From a virus, in the IMG/VR virus record IMGVR_UViG_3300002488_000044, positions 1 to 29,218 of that record: a stretch of DNA of 29,218 bases; one strand, given 5' to 3'. The position numbers and the translations under genes are program-made. Numbering within the stretch: the first letter of the stretch is position 1; each line of letters opens with the position of its first letter. Below, piece after piece: positions 12,845 to 20,463 of this stretch. The notes under the pieces were generated by a model. The model saw nothing but the letters and a program-made list of their open reading frames with translations. It was not told the DNA's origin and did not search any database.

Positions 12845-13474
12845 ATGGCTTACAATATAATTACTGGCTCTATCCTGGCCGCTCAAATATACAGTCCAAT
12901 GTCTGGAACTGTAATAGAAAATATAGTCTCCGGAAATTTGAGCACGTCCAACGGAGAATCAATCATTAATGTACCCAGATTGTCCAACGCAACAAACAAT
13001 GCTCTAATAACAAATGTTGGTGGCGATGCTAATGATATTACATGTGAGTCAAATTTAACATTTGATGGAAGTGCTCTTACTGTAGCTGGGGAACTCACGG
13101 CCAGCATTGGAGTGAAGGCTTCTTTTTTCGAAGGAGATGGCAGTCGACTCACTGGCTTGGCAAGTGCTGATTTACAGGTCGAGCAATATGGCGCACCTCC
13201 TCTTGGTACTACTATATCCTCTTCCGTGGATTTTGCTTTAATTCAGTCCGGCTCCTCGACCGGCTTGGGGGGTGCAATATACACACTGCCAACCGCCGCA
13301 GAAGGTAAAAAAATATTTGTTAAACTTTCCGCCTCTGTTGCGAATGTTTCAGTTATTGCCAGCAGTGGAGATAGGATCGAGGGAGGCACCACAGGCAACA
13401 GTATCTACCTTGAATCAACCGGCTCTGCTGTTACTTTGATCGCTTTTAATACAAGCGACTGGTGGGTGGTGTAA
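12845..13474 (+). CDS. virion surface/fibre-like protein, paralogue with DWWVV end
   Basis: 209 residues from ATG 12845, preceded by AATAGGAGACG. The N-terminus MAYNIITGSI resembles that of the gene at 15348 (MAYNVIKGSV). The middle has the fibre-type pattern LTFDGSALTVAGELTAS and FFEGDGSRLTGL. The C-terminal module (VDFALIQSGSSTGLGGAIYT, GNSIYLESTGSAVTLIAF, DWWVV) is closely related to the C-terminus of the next protein, and 27 bases of DNA are identical between them. Probably a trimeric, beta-structured attachment on the capsid or tail. The precise location on the virion is unknown. Confidence 0.65.
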   Translation: MAYNIITGSILAAQIYSPMSGTVIENIVSGNLSTSNGESIINVPRLSNATNNALITNVGGDANDITCESNLTFDGSALTVAGELTASIGVKASFFEGDGSRLTGLASADLQVEQYGAPPLGTTISSSVDFALIQSGSSTGLGGAIYTLPTAAEGKKIFVKLSASVANVSVIASSGDRIEGGTTGNSIYLESTGSAVTLIAFNTSDWWVV

Positions 13475-13505
13475 AATACTTTATATCAAAAAATAATAGT
13501 ATTTT
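13473..13505 (+). other. AT-rich inverted repeat after the stop
   Basis: AAAATACT (13473-13480) and AGTATTTT (13498-13505) can pair with a 17-nt loop, overlapping the stop codon of the preceding gene. It is AT-only apart from one C-G pair, so it is a weak terminator candidate at best. Confidence 0.3.
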
Positions 13506-13577
13506 GTATCAAAGCTAAACGTTCTTATGTTTTGTTACTCGCTACGAAAAAGCCAATAAAAGATCCCCCCAGAAGAC

Positions 13578-13585
13578 ACTATATA
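13578..13585 (+). promoter_or_regulatory. ACTATATA box, candidate late promoter
   Basis: ACTATATA lies in a 172-nt gap, 61 nt upstream of ATG 13647 and just 3 nt before a strong stem-loop. If this is the promoter core, transcription would begin inside or just before that stem-loop. Confidence 0.5.
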
Positions 13586-13588
13586 AGA

Positions 13589-13611
13589 GCGGAGAGGCTT
13601 ATCCTCTCTGC
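13589..13611 (+). promoter_or_regulatory. leader stem-loop upstream of the repeat-rich surface gene
   Basis: GCGGAGAGG (13589-13597) pairs with CCTCTCTGC (13603-13611) across a 5-nt loop: 9 pairs including one G-U. No T-run follows, so it is not a terminator. It lies 35 nt before ATG 13647 and could protect the 5' end of an abundant late mRNA. Further downstream, TGGAGGG is the ribosome site. Confidence 0.5.
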
Positions 13612-13646
13612 CTACATAAAACTATAATAATGGAGGGTTTTTAAAC

Positions 13647-15224
13647 ATGGCTTATAAATTTCAAATCGGCCAAGCAGCACTTTCAGGTGCGCTTGAACAA
13701 GCCGGTGAAGTTACATTCCTTAATGGTCAAGGACCTGAAGGCGAAAACATTACTAGGTTGAAAAACTTAGTTATCCTTGAGGATGGTAACGTCGACGTTC
13801 CACGACACAACGGTACTATCGGGCTTCAACTCGGTGGCGCTGCAGTTACTTCGACTGCTGCCGAGATTAACTTACTCGACACAGCGGTTGCTGGAACAGT
13901 TGTCAACAGCAAAGCTGTAATCTACAGTGCTGCTGGTATTGTTCAGGCTACTGACTTTAAAGGTCCTGATGGATTCGATATCGGTAACGCTAGCAATGCA
14001 GACGCAATGAATTTTGGTGCTGCGGAAATCACTGTCAAAGATGGCGTTGATTTCTCGGTTGCTACAGTTGGTGGCTTCAACTATGGTGGCGCTGCAGTTA
14101 CTTCAACTGCTGCAGAGCTTAACTTGCTCGACACCGCGGTGGCCGGTACAGTTGTTAATAGCAAAGCTGTTATCTACAGTGCTGGTGGTATTGTGCAAGG
14201 TACTGGCTTCAAGGGTCCTGACGACGCTGAAGTTGGTAACGCAACTAACGCTGACTTGCTGGTACTTGGTGCAGCCAACGTTACTGTGAAAGCGAACAGT
14301 GACTTAACTGTTGCTAAGGCTGGTGGTCTTAACCTTGCTGACGGCGCAGTTACTTCGACTGCTGCTGAACTTAACTTACTCGACGGCTCATCCGCTGGCA
14401 CGGTTGTTAACAGCAAAGGTGTAATCTACGGCGCTGCAGGTCAGGTTATCGGAACATCATTGTCTGCTTCTACTGGTATTACCGGTAGTTCAATCGTAAT
14501 CGGTGCTGCTGGTACTACAGGTGCTACCATCACTAACACTGGAGTTATCCTGGGTACTCAACACTTGGCAGTTGGCCCAACCGCGACAGTATCCTGCTCG
14601 GCGGGTATCACTGGTAGTTCGTTCCTCGTAGCGGGCGGCTTTGGTGTAACAAACTCTGGTTTCGTTACTATTCCTAAGCTTGGCGCTGAATTAGATGCTG
14701 ATGGTGAAAACATTATCGGTATTGGTGATCTTGGTGTTGATGGCGTTGCATCGTTCAACGGAAACATTGATCTTGGTAACGCAACTTCTGACACCATCAC
14801 AGCTACTGGTCGTTTCGACTCGGACCTCGTTCCTTCTACCGACTCTGCACGTGACTTAGGTACCGATGCTCTTCGCTGGAGAAAAATCTACGCTGATGAA
14901 ATCGTTGGTGCTGATACGACCTTGGATGTTGGACACTATGGTGCGTCCCCGTACGTAACTACCATCTCTGGTTCAACTGACTTCGCTCTTATCAAGTCTG
15001 GATCTACCACTGGTCTTGGCGGTGCTATCTATACACTTCCATCGGCTGTTCAAGGTAAGGTTCTTCATGTCAAGCTTTCGGGCTCACAAGCGAACGTTAC
15101 TCTTAAATGTGCTGCAGATGATTCAATCGAAGATTCCGCAGCCGCTGGTTCAATTTTCCTTGAATCAACCGGCTCTGCTGTTACCTTGGTTGCTATGGAT
15201 GCAACTCACTGGTTCATCATCTAA
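13647..15224 (+). CDS. large virion surface/fibre protein with TSTAAELNLLD repeats
   Basis: 525 residues from ATG 13647, with a strong GGAGGG ribosome site. Order: an N-terminal region (MAYKFQIGQAALSGALEQ), three 84-residue repeats each opening with AAVTSTAAE(I/L)NLLD and AGTVVNSKAVIYS, Gly/Thr-rich strands, then the fibre motif STDSARDLGTDALRWRKIYA, and a C-terminal module ending HWFII. The TSTAAELNLLD motif is common in fibre-like proteins of marine phages. Codon use is visibly more biased (GCT, GGT, AAC, GTT) than in nearby small genes and resembles that of gp23, suggesting high expression. A bidirectional-looking inverted repeat and a clear terminator follow the gene. It is likely an abundant head or tail surface protein; which one is unknown. 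Confidence 0.72.
   Translation: MAYKFQIGQAALSGALEQAGEVTFLNGQGPEGENITRLKNLVILEDGNVDVPRHNGTIGLQLGGAAVTSTAAEINLLDTAVAGTVVNSKAVIYSAAGIVQATDFKGPDGFDIGNASNADAMNFGAAEITVKDGVDFSVATVGGFNYGGAAVTSTAAELNLLDTAVAGTVVNSKAVIYSAGGIVQGTGFKGPDDAEVGNATNADLLVLGAANVTVKANSDLTVAKAGGLNLADGAVTSTAAELNLLDGSSAGTVVNSKGVIYGAAGQVIGTSLSASTGITGSSIVIGAAGTTGATITNTGVILGTQHLAVGPTATVSCSAGITGSSFLVAGGFGVTNSGFVTIPKLGAELDADGENIIGIGDLGVDGVASFNGNIDLGNATSDTITATGRFDSDLVPSTDSARDLGTDALRWRKIYADEIVGADTTLDVGHYGASPYVTTISGSTDFALIKSGSTTGLGGAIYTLPSAVQGKVLHVKLSGSQANVTLKCAADDSIEDSAAAGSIFLESTGSAVTLVAMDATHWFII
13830..14450 (+). repeat. 252-bp tandem repeats inside the surface gene
   Basis: Matching GCAGTTACTTC(G/A)ACTGC blocks start at 13842, 14094 and 14346, exactly 252 bases apart. 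The second unit keeps the peptide almost unchanged, and the third diverges after about 100 bases. Codon-level differences between copies are mostly synonymous. The outer limits are approximate. Confidence 0.85.
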
Positions 15225-15232
15225 TCAATCTT

Positions 15233-15250
15233 GTTTTGTCTCGACAAAAC
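15233..15250 (+). other. perfect inverted repeat GTTTTGTC/GACAAAAC
   Basis: GTTTTGTC (15233-15240), TC, GACAAAAC (15243-15250) lies just after the stop codon, 15 nt ahead of the terminator. It may be a second small hairpin at the 3' end of the transcript. Confidence 0.5.
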
Positions 15251-15265
15251 TCATTGTTTATTCTT

Positions 15266-15299
15266 GGGTGCCCTCCTTTGTGGGGGCATCCTCTTTTTT
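15266..15299 (+). terminator. intrinsic terminator after the large surface gene
   Basis: GGGTGCCCTC (15266-15275) pairs with GGGGGCATCC (15282-15291), 10 pairs with two G-U, loop CTTTGT, followed by TCTTTTTT. Confidence 0.85.
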
Positions 15300-15321
15300 G
15301 TGGATATTAAAGATACGATTG

Positions 15322-15329
15322 CCTATTTA
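15322..15329 (+). promoter_or_regulatory. CCTATTTA, near-match to ACTAWWTA box
   Basis: CCTATTTA lies 22 nt after the terminator T-run and 18 nt before ATG 15348. The first base differs from the consensus. Confidence 0.35.
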
Positions 15330-15347
15330 ATGTTGGTGAGGTAAAGT

Positions 15348-16481
15348 ATGGCTTACAATGTTATTAAGGGCTCCGTCGAGGGCTCTGTTGATCAGCACGC
15401 GGATCAAGAAATAGGTGGAATAAAAATATTTAAAAACACTATCAGTGCAAGTGTTTTTTATGATACAAGCGCTCAGAGCCCTTGTGCCACAATAAAAGAA
15501 GTGGCTTTAAGGGAGATTAAGCCGAGAGCCAGTGATTCTATTATTATACATGGCAATGGCAATGATGCATATACACATCACACTCTTAAGTTTGATAAGA
15601 AAAATCAAACTCTCCTGGCTAAAAAAATATCTGCCCAAAATTTTGAAGGCTCCGCGGAGGGGCTTAGAAACCTACAAGCCCAATCCGTAGTTGGTAAGTT
15701 AAACGCAGATAACATAAACTATGACTTGGGGCTCCAAGATATCAGAGGCAACCTGCAGGTAAAATCTTCATCCGGGATTAGGTTATCCGTGGATGGCATA
15801 TCCGTCGATATTTCGCCCAACGGAGGACTTTCGCTTGAATCAGATAAGTTATCAGTAGATCCAAGAAAAACAGAAGCAATTAATAGGCACGGACAAAATT
15901 TGAGTGATCAAGACTTATTGTTGGTGGCAGATATTTCAAGGGGAACTGTCGAGCACACAACTCTTTTAAACTTATACGAAAAATATATTAAAACAAAATC
16001 CTTGACGGCAGCAGGAAACTTAAATGAAATACAAATAAAAGGTCGACGCGATCTCACAGCATCCTCTAACTTGTTATATGACACGGAAAAAAATGTGCTC
16101 ATGGTGAATGGTTCTGTGAATGCGGCATCGGTCAAAATTGATGGTAGTCTAGAAATAGAAGGCCAACTAATAAAGAATATAAAAAAAGTACACTCAAAGA
16201 TTTATCAAGTTCAAAAAACCGATTATACCGTAGTGTGCGATACGATAGAAAACAAGATAACAGTTGTTCTGCCTCCTGCTTGTAATTCGAAGGGGAGGGT
16301 AATTGTTGTCAAAAAAGCGAATTCACAAAAACATAAGATTAATTCAAATGTCGTAAACATCAAAGTTGAAGAAGGCACAATAGACTTAAAAGATACAGTG
16401 GTCCTAAAAATGAATTACTCCTCTAGAATTTTACAATCAGATGGAGAAAGCTGGTGTATCATAGGCTCGGTTGGAACATAA
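15348..16481 (+). CDS. virion surface/fibre-like protein with SWCIIG end
   Basis: 377 residues from ATG 15348 (GTGAGGT upstream). It begins MAYNVIKGSV, as in the gene at 12845. It has repeated short beta motifs of fibre type (LSVDGISVDISPNGGLSLES, LMVNGSVNAASVKIDGSLEI). The C-terminal part reads TDYTVVCD...KITVVLPPACNSKGRVIVVK and ends LQSDGESWCIIGSVGT, a divergent copy of the C-terminal module. Codon use is AT-richer than in the gene before it, so expression may be lower or the origin different. Role inferred: capsid or tail surface appendage. Confidence 0.62.
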   Translation: MAYNVIKGSVEGSVDQHADQEIGGIKIFKNTISASVFYDTSAQSPCATIKEVALREIKPRASDSIIIHGNGNDAYTHHTLKFDKKNQTLLAKKISAQNFEGSAEGLRNLQAQSVVGKLNADNINYDLGLQDIRGNLQVKSSSGIRLSVDGISVDISPNGGLSLESDKLSVDPRKTEAINRHGQNLSDQDLLLVADISRGTVEHTTLLNLYEKYIKTKSLTAAGNLNEIQIKGRRDLTASSNLLYDTEKNVLMVNGSVNAASVKIDGSLEIEGQLIKNIKKVHSKIYQVQKTDYTVVCDTIENKITVVLPPACNSKGRVIVVKKANSQKHKINSNVVNIKVEEGTIDLKDTVVLKMNYSSRILQSDGESWCIIGSVGT

Positions 16482-16513
16482 AGGTAAAATAAGTGATTTT
16501 TGGATGATATAAT

Positions 16514-16521
16514 ACTATTTA
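16514..16521 (+). promoter_or_regulatory. ACTATTTA box before scaffold gene
   Basis: AATACTATTTA (16511-16521) is identical over 11 bases to 23561-23571 upstream of the sheath gene. It lies 33 nt before ATG 16555. Confidence 0.55.
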
Positions 16522-16554
16522 TTCTTGATCTATTATCAACTTAGGAGACATTTA

Positions 16555-17766
16555 ATGTCAAGTTTACTCAAAGAGGCGATCGTAGACGCGCAAGCACTCC
16601 GTGAAGCTGCTTTAAAAAGCGCCGAATCTGCAATTGTCGATAAATATTCTAACGAAGTTAGAGAAACATTAGAAAAACTTATTGAGCAGGAAGAAATGCC
16701 TCTCGATGACACTGCGGCCGAGCCAGAAATGGACCTCGGCCTTGATGCTGAAGCGCCAGCAGAGCCCGATTTGGGTTTAGGCGCCGATGCTCTTGGGGAC
16801 GACCCGGCCAGCACCCCCAGCGTAACAGCAGACGACGTTGCGCCAGGAACATCTTTTGCAGCAACGGACGGCCTTGCAGAAATGGAGGGTGAGAACCTTA
16901 AAAGGTTTCCCGAGGAAGGTGAAGAAACCGAAGTTACTATTGACTTGGGCGCACTTCAAGAAGCAATCCAGCAAATGCAGGAAGAAATTGAAGAAGAAAT
17001 TGAAATTAGCGAAGAAGCTATCGCAAACGTTCTTTCCGAAGAAGAGGAAGAACTTGAAGAAGCTACCACTGCTGGCTCAGCAGCAGCTGCCGCAGACGCA
17101 GAGCAAATGAAAGATCTTGAGGACTCTCCAAAAGATTCAGACTCTGATTCAGAAGAGGACGAGGTAAACGCTGGCACAATGTCAACCAATGAAGAAATTG
17201 ACACCGACGAGCTTGTCGATGCAATTATGGAAAAACTTACCGTTGACATGTCTGCAGAGTTATCTGGGTGGGCCGGCCGCCCAAGCGAAGACACCAAGTA
17301 CGAGATGGAGCGAGAGTTAGCTCATCGCCGCAGTACTGAGGTGGAAGAAGATTTAAAAGACTTGAAGAAGGCTCAAGAAGAATTGGTTTTCGAAAATAAC
17401 CAAATCAAAGAGCAAAATTCACAATATAGACAAGTATTAGAAGAGTTGAAGGGAACTTTACAAGAAGTAAATCTCTCGAATGCTCGCTTGCTCTATACGA
17501 ACCGCATTTTGAAAAATGCCTCCCTAAATGAGCGACAAAAATCTAAGATTGTCGAAGCCATTTCAAAAGCTGGTTCTGTAACAGAAGCGCGTACGATTTA
17601 CAACACGCTTGAAAGCGCAGTGGAGTCAACTCCTAAGAGTGGACCAAAATCACTGAGCGAAGCAATAACAAATCGTTCATCTGTTATTCGAGCGACTCGC
17701 CAAGAGTCGCAACCTACCGACACATTCTCACTGAGAATGAAGAAACTAGCAGGTATTAAATCATAA
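16555..17766 (+). CDS. gp22: prohead core scaffold protein, gp22-like
   Basis: 403 residues from ATG 16555, 7 nt after AGGAG; the in-frame start at 16525 has no ribosome site. It forms the inner scaffold of the prohead and is degraded by gp21 before packaging. Family features: an N-terminal helical region (LLKEAIVDAQALREAALKSA), a long acidic, low-complexity middle (about 45-210, many E/D/S/A), then a coiled coil and the characteristic LLYTNRILKN...LNERQKSKIVEAI block near residues 310-340. It ends RMKKLAGIKS. T4 gp22 is 269 residues; the acidic insert explains most of the extra length. It lies directly before the capsid gene, as in T4. Confidence 0.88.
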   Translation: MSSLLKEAIVDAQALREAALKSAESAIVDKYSNEVRETLEKLIEQEEMPLDDTAAEPEMDLGLDAEAPAEPDLGLGADALGDDPASTPSVTADDVAPGTSFAATDGLAEMEGENLKRFPEEGEETEVTIDLGALQEAIQQMQEEIEEEIEISEEAIANVLSEEEEELEEATTAGSAAAAADAEQMKDLEDSPKDSDSDSEEDEVNAGTMSTNEEIDTDELVDAIMEKLTVDMSAELSGWAGRPSEDTKYEMERELAHRRSTEVEEDLKDLKKAQEELVFENNQIKEQNSQYRQVLEELKGTLQEVNLSNARLLYTNRILKNASLNERQKSKIVEAISKAGSVTEARTIYNTLESAVESTPKSGPKSLSEAITNRSSVIRATRQESQPTDTFSLRMKKLAGIKS

Positions 17767-17787
17767 TTAAAAGGAGGTATTTATATA

Positions 17788-19623
17788 ATGTCTAGTATTA
17801 TTGAACGTTTGACCGAAGGTATGGTCAATCGTGATATGCATGCCGAAGGACATGCATTGTTAAACAAATGGGAAAAGACTGGTCTTCTCGAAGGACTTGA
17901 TAGCAGTCGCACCCGTAGCACTATGGCTCGTTTGCTTGAAAACCAAGCTAAAGAGCTTCTTCGCGAGAGCAGCAGCATGGCTGGTGGTGACGTCGAAGGT
18001 TTCGCAGCCGTCGCATTCCCCATCGTCCGTCGCGTTTTCGCAGGACTGATCGCAAACGATCTCGTTTCCGTTCAGCCGATGAGTCTGCCAAGTGGTCTCA
18101 TCTTCTTCCTCGACTTTACAGTCGCAACTCCAATCAGCAGCGCTGATGACAACAACGACATGACCCGTTTGGGATATGTCTCGGCGAGTTCACTCTATGG
18201 TGGCGGTCGGGTTGGTTCCGATATCATCAGTGGTGCCATTCTTAAGGATCAAGGCAGCGTATTCGCTGATCAAGCTCCTTACAACTTGGCAAACGGCTAC
18301 TCGTCTCCGACGGGCTCAGCCGCTGGTAATGGTGTAACGCTTACACCACAGAAGGTAAGCTGGAGTGCTTGGGGACACGCAACCGGTTCTGCAGTAGACA
18401 AGTTGGCTCGTTATGATGCAGACTTTGTTTCTGGTTCAACTGTTGTTGCTGTTGTATCCGTACTTCTTAGCGGTCTTGATCAAGTCGACAGGGACAACAT
18501 TGGTCCTCAGTCGTTCACGGTCTCTAGCTCCGTTGGTGATGGATTCCTTATAAACGGTGAAGATGAGGTTGTTGCACGTCAAATTCGTCGTCTTACTCGC
18601 GCAAGTGGTTCCGACGGCACTCGTCTGTTGGCATTCTTCACCGGCCCAGGTACAGACGGAAATGTTGTTCATACTGGTCACACTTCGGGTGATAAGCAGG
18701 CTGGCCATCTTGCTACGGCGGTTGCTCTCGCACTTACTGGTGCTAAGGCTCAAGTTAGCTGGCAACAAACTGATGATATCGTTCAAGCAGAAACGCTTGG
18801 TGCTGTTATTGGTCAAGCTGAGTGGGGCCTTGAAGGTGAGGCAAACATCCCAGAGATCGACATCAAGGTCGATTCTTCGGCGATTACTGCGCGTACCAAG
18901 AAGCTCAAGGCGAAGTGGACACCAGAGTTGGGTCAAGACCTCAACGCTTACCACAACCTTGATGCAGAGGTCGAGCTTACAAGCATCCTCTCTGAGCAAA
19001 TTGCTCTTGAGATTGACCGTGAGATCCTTGCGGACCTCATCAACGGTGCTAAGGCTGCTACCTACTACTGGTCACGCTCACCTGGCTTGTTCGTGAACCG
19101 CGATACTGGTGCCGAAATCGGTGCAAGCTCTGCGGCTCCTGACTTCACAGGTACCGTGTCCGAGTGGTATGAAACTCTCGTTGAAACTATCAACGATGTT
19201 TCTGCACAAATCCACCGCAAGACTCTGCGTGGTGGCGCTAACTTCATCGTCTGCGGACCTGAAGTTGCCAACATCCTTGAGTTTACCGCTGGATTCCGCG
19301 CTTCCGTCACACATGATGACGAGAAGGGTTCAATTGGAGCAGTTAAGGTTGGTTCCTTGACTAAGAAGTTCGACGTTATCGTTGATCCATACTTCCTCCG
19401 TAACGTGATCCTTGTTGGTCGCCGCGGCTCCTCTTTCCTTGAAAGCGGATATGTGTACGCACCATACGTACCACTGCAAACTACACCTACGATCTTCGGA
19501 CCAGAAGACTTCGTGCCACGTAAGGGAGTCATGACTCGTTACGGCAAGAAGATGGTCCGTCCAGATATGTACGGTCTAGTTGTTGTACGAGGACTCCTCG
19601 GAGAAGCCGGAGCTACTTCCTAA
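17788..19623 (+). CDS. gp23: major capsid protein, gp23-like
   Basis: 611 residues (T4 gp23 has 521). HK97-fold capsid protein whose N-terminal segment is cut by gp21. Diagnostic: GFAAVAFPIVRRVFAGLIAN followed by DLVSVQPMSLPSGLIFFLDF (about 71-110), IPEIDIKVDSSAITARTKKL with AKWTPELGQDLNAYHNLDAE, and the C-terminal PTIFGPEDFVPRKGVMTRYGKK. The extra length lies between about residues 115 and 330, the region that varies in T4-like capsids. AAGGAGGT before ATG 17788 is the strongest ribosome site in the window, and codon use is highly biased. No separate vertex protein gp24 is seen here. A strong terminator follows. Confidence 0.95.
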   Translation: MSSIIERLTEGMVNRDMHAEGHALLNKWEKTGLLEGLDSSRTRSTMARLLENQAKELLRESSSMAGGDVEGFAAVAFPIVRRVFAGLIANDLVSVQPMSLPSGLIFFLDFTVATPISSADDNNDMTRLGYVSASSLYGGGRVGSDIISGAILKDQGSVFADQAPYNLANGYSSPTGSAAGNGVTLTPQKVSWSAWGHATGSAVDKLARYDADFVSGSTVVAVVSVLLSGLDQVDRDNIGPQSFTVSSSVGDGFLINGEDEVVARQIRRLTRASGSDGTRLLAFFTGPGTDGNVVHTGHTSGDKQAGHLATAVALALTGAKAQVSWQQTDDIVQAETLGAVIGQAEWGLEGEANIPEIDIKVDSSAITARTKKLKAKWTPELGQDLNAYHNLDAEVELTSILSEQIALEIDREILADLINGAKAATYYWSRSPGLFVNRDTGAEIGASSAAPDFTGTVSEWYETLVETINDVSAQIHRKTLRGGANFIVCGPEVANILEFTAGFRASVTHDDEKGSIGAVKVGSLTKKFDVIVDPYFLRNVILVGRRGSSFLESGYVYAPYVPLQTTPTIFGPEDFVPRKGVMTRYGKKMVRPDMYGLVVVRGLLGEAGATS

Positions 19624-19678
19624 TATAAGCTCATTTGAGCATAGTAAGTAAATTCCACGGCTAATCGTGACACAGAAA

Positions 19679-19713
19679 GCCCCTGCCTCGAAAGAGGCAG
19701 GGGTCTTCTTTTT
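19679..19713 (+). terminator. strong intrinsic terminator after gp23
   Basis: CCCCTGCCTC (19680-19689), tetraloop GAAA, GAGGCAGGGG (19694-19703): a perfect 10-bp stem, then TCTTCTTTTT. A second AGGCAGGGGT copy of the 3' arm occurs at 19734-19743, which could compete for pairing. Confidence 0.93.
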
Positions 19714-19719
19714 GCCAAA

Positions 19720-19727
19720 ACTAATTA
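19720..19727 (+). promoter_or_regulatory. ACTAATTA box after gp23 terminator
   Basis: ACTAATTA starts 7 nt after the terminator T-run and 75 nt before ATG 19803. The rest of the gap contains the AATGGAGGGTTTT leader. Confidence 0.5.
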
Positions 19728-19802
19728 TATGTAAGGCAGGGGTGCTTCCTCTGTCTTTCCTATTGTGTTTTTAACATGATTAAAAATGGAGGGTTTTAAA
19801 CT

Positions 19803-20288
19803 ATGGGATCAAAAAGAGTAGGCTTGGCTAGAACCCAGGCACTAATCGAAAACTTAAAGAGAGATTTAAACTTGGGAGGAAGTCAACTGGCCGGTGTTAA
19901 AGATTTTGTCTTAACAACGACAGCGGATGCGACAACCACATTAAGTGCTGCTGATAGCGGCAAAGTTATCATGATGACACCAAACGCATCTGCGATTGCA
20001 TTGCCAGACGCAGCAGCAGGATTGTCATTCAAAATCATTCTCGCAGGTGATTACTCAACAGCCTCTTGCACAGTTACAGCAAAAGCGGGTGAATTCTTCG
20101 CCGGCCACGCAATTGCAATGGACAGTAACCACGGTAACGAAGCTAACGGAAGCAGCCACCTTGTTGCTACTTTTGGCTCCGCCACATTAGCTGGGGATTA
20201 TCTTTACTTGCACTGCAATGGTTCCTTGTGGTTCGTCAATGGCGCATCCAAGGTGAAAGCTAATGGTATTGTTTTTAGCGACAGCTAA
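19803..20288 (+). CDS. small virion surface/decoration-like protein downstream of gp23
   Basis: 161 residues from ATG 19803, behind AATGGAGGGTTTT, a leader nearly identical to that of the gene at 13647. It starts MGSKRVGLARTQALIENLKR, a basic helix that could anchor on the capsid lattice, followed by a beta-rich domain with IALPDAAAGLSFKIIL and LYLHCNGSLWFVNG, the shared surface-module ending. Gene position between gp23 and its own terminator, with strong expression signals, favours a capsid decoration protein analogous in role to T4 Soc or Hoc, without visible homology to either. Confidence 0.62.
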   Translation: MGSKRVGLARTQALIENLKRDLNLGGSQLAGVKDFVLTTTADATTTLSAADSGKVIMMTPNASAIALPDAAAGLSFKIILAGDYSTASCTVTAKAGEFFAGHAIAMDSNHGNEANGSSHLVATFGSATLAGDYLYLHCNGSLWFVNGASKVKANGIVFSDS

Positions 20289-20324
20289 GATTTAGTAAAT
20301 TTAAAATATATCTCTTATGTTTTG

Positions 20325-20351
20325 CCCCCTCTTCGGAGGGGGTTTTTATTT
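20325..20351 (+). terminator. intrinsic terminator with TTCG loop
   Basis: CCCCCTC (20325-20331), TTCG, GAGGGGG (20336-20342), then TTTTTATTT. In the following 80 bases there is only a second AT-rich inverted repeat (TCAAAAATT 20381-20389 with AATTTTTTGA 20399-20408) before the next box. Confidence 0.92.
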
Positions 20352-20431
20352 GAAACAAAAGATCTTAATATGGTGATCCTTCAAAAATTTTCCCCGGCAA
20401 TTTTTTGAGATTTTCGTTTTCAAGATTTCAA

Positions 20432-20439
20432 ACTATTTA
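20432..20439 (+). promoter_or_regulatory. ACTATTTA box before Thr-rich gene
   Basis: ACTATTTA is 24 nt before ATG 20464, with CAAGGAG between them as the ribosome site. Confidence 0.5.
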
Positions 20440-20463
20440 CTATACACACAAGGAGCACCTATC

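Noticed and set aside
13830-14450. CRISPR-like or direct-repeat array
   Set aside because: The periodic repeats are 252 bases, in frame and coding, with no spacer structure.
16536-17297. Long Ser-rich open frames on the minus strand across gp22
   Set aside because: They are mirror images of the acidic GAA/GAG/GAC codons of gp22 and have no ribosome sites or family features.
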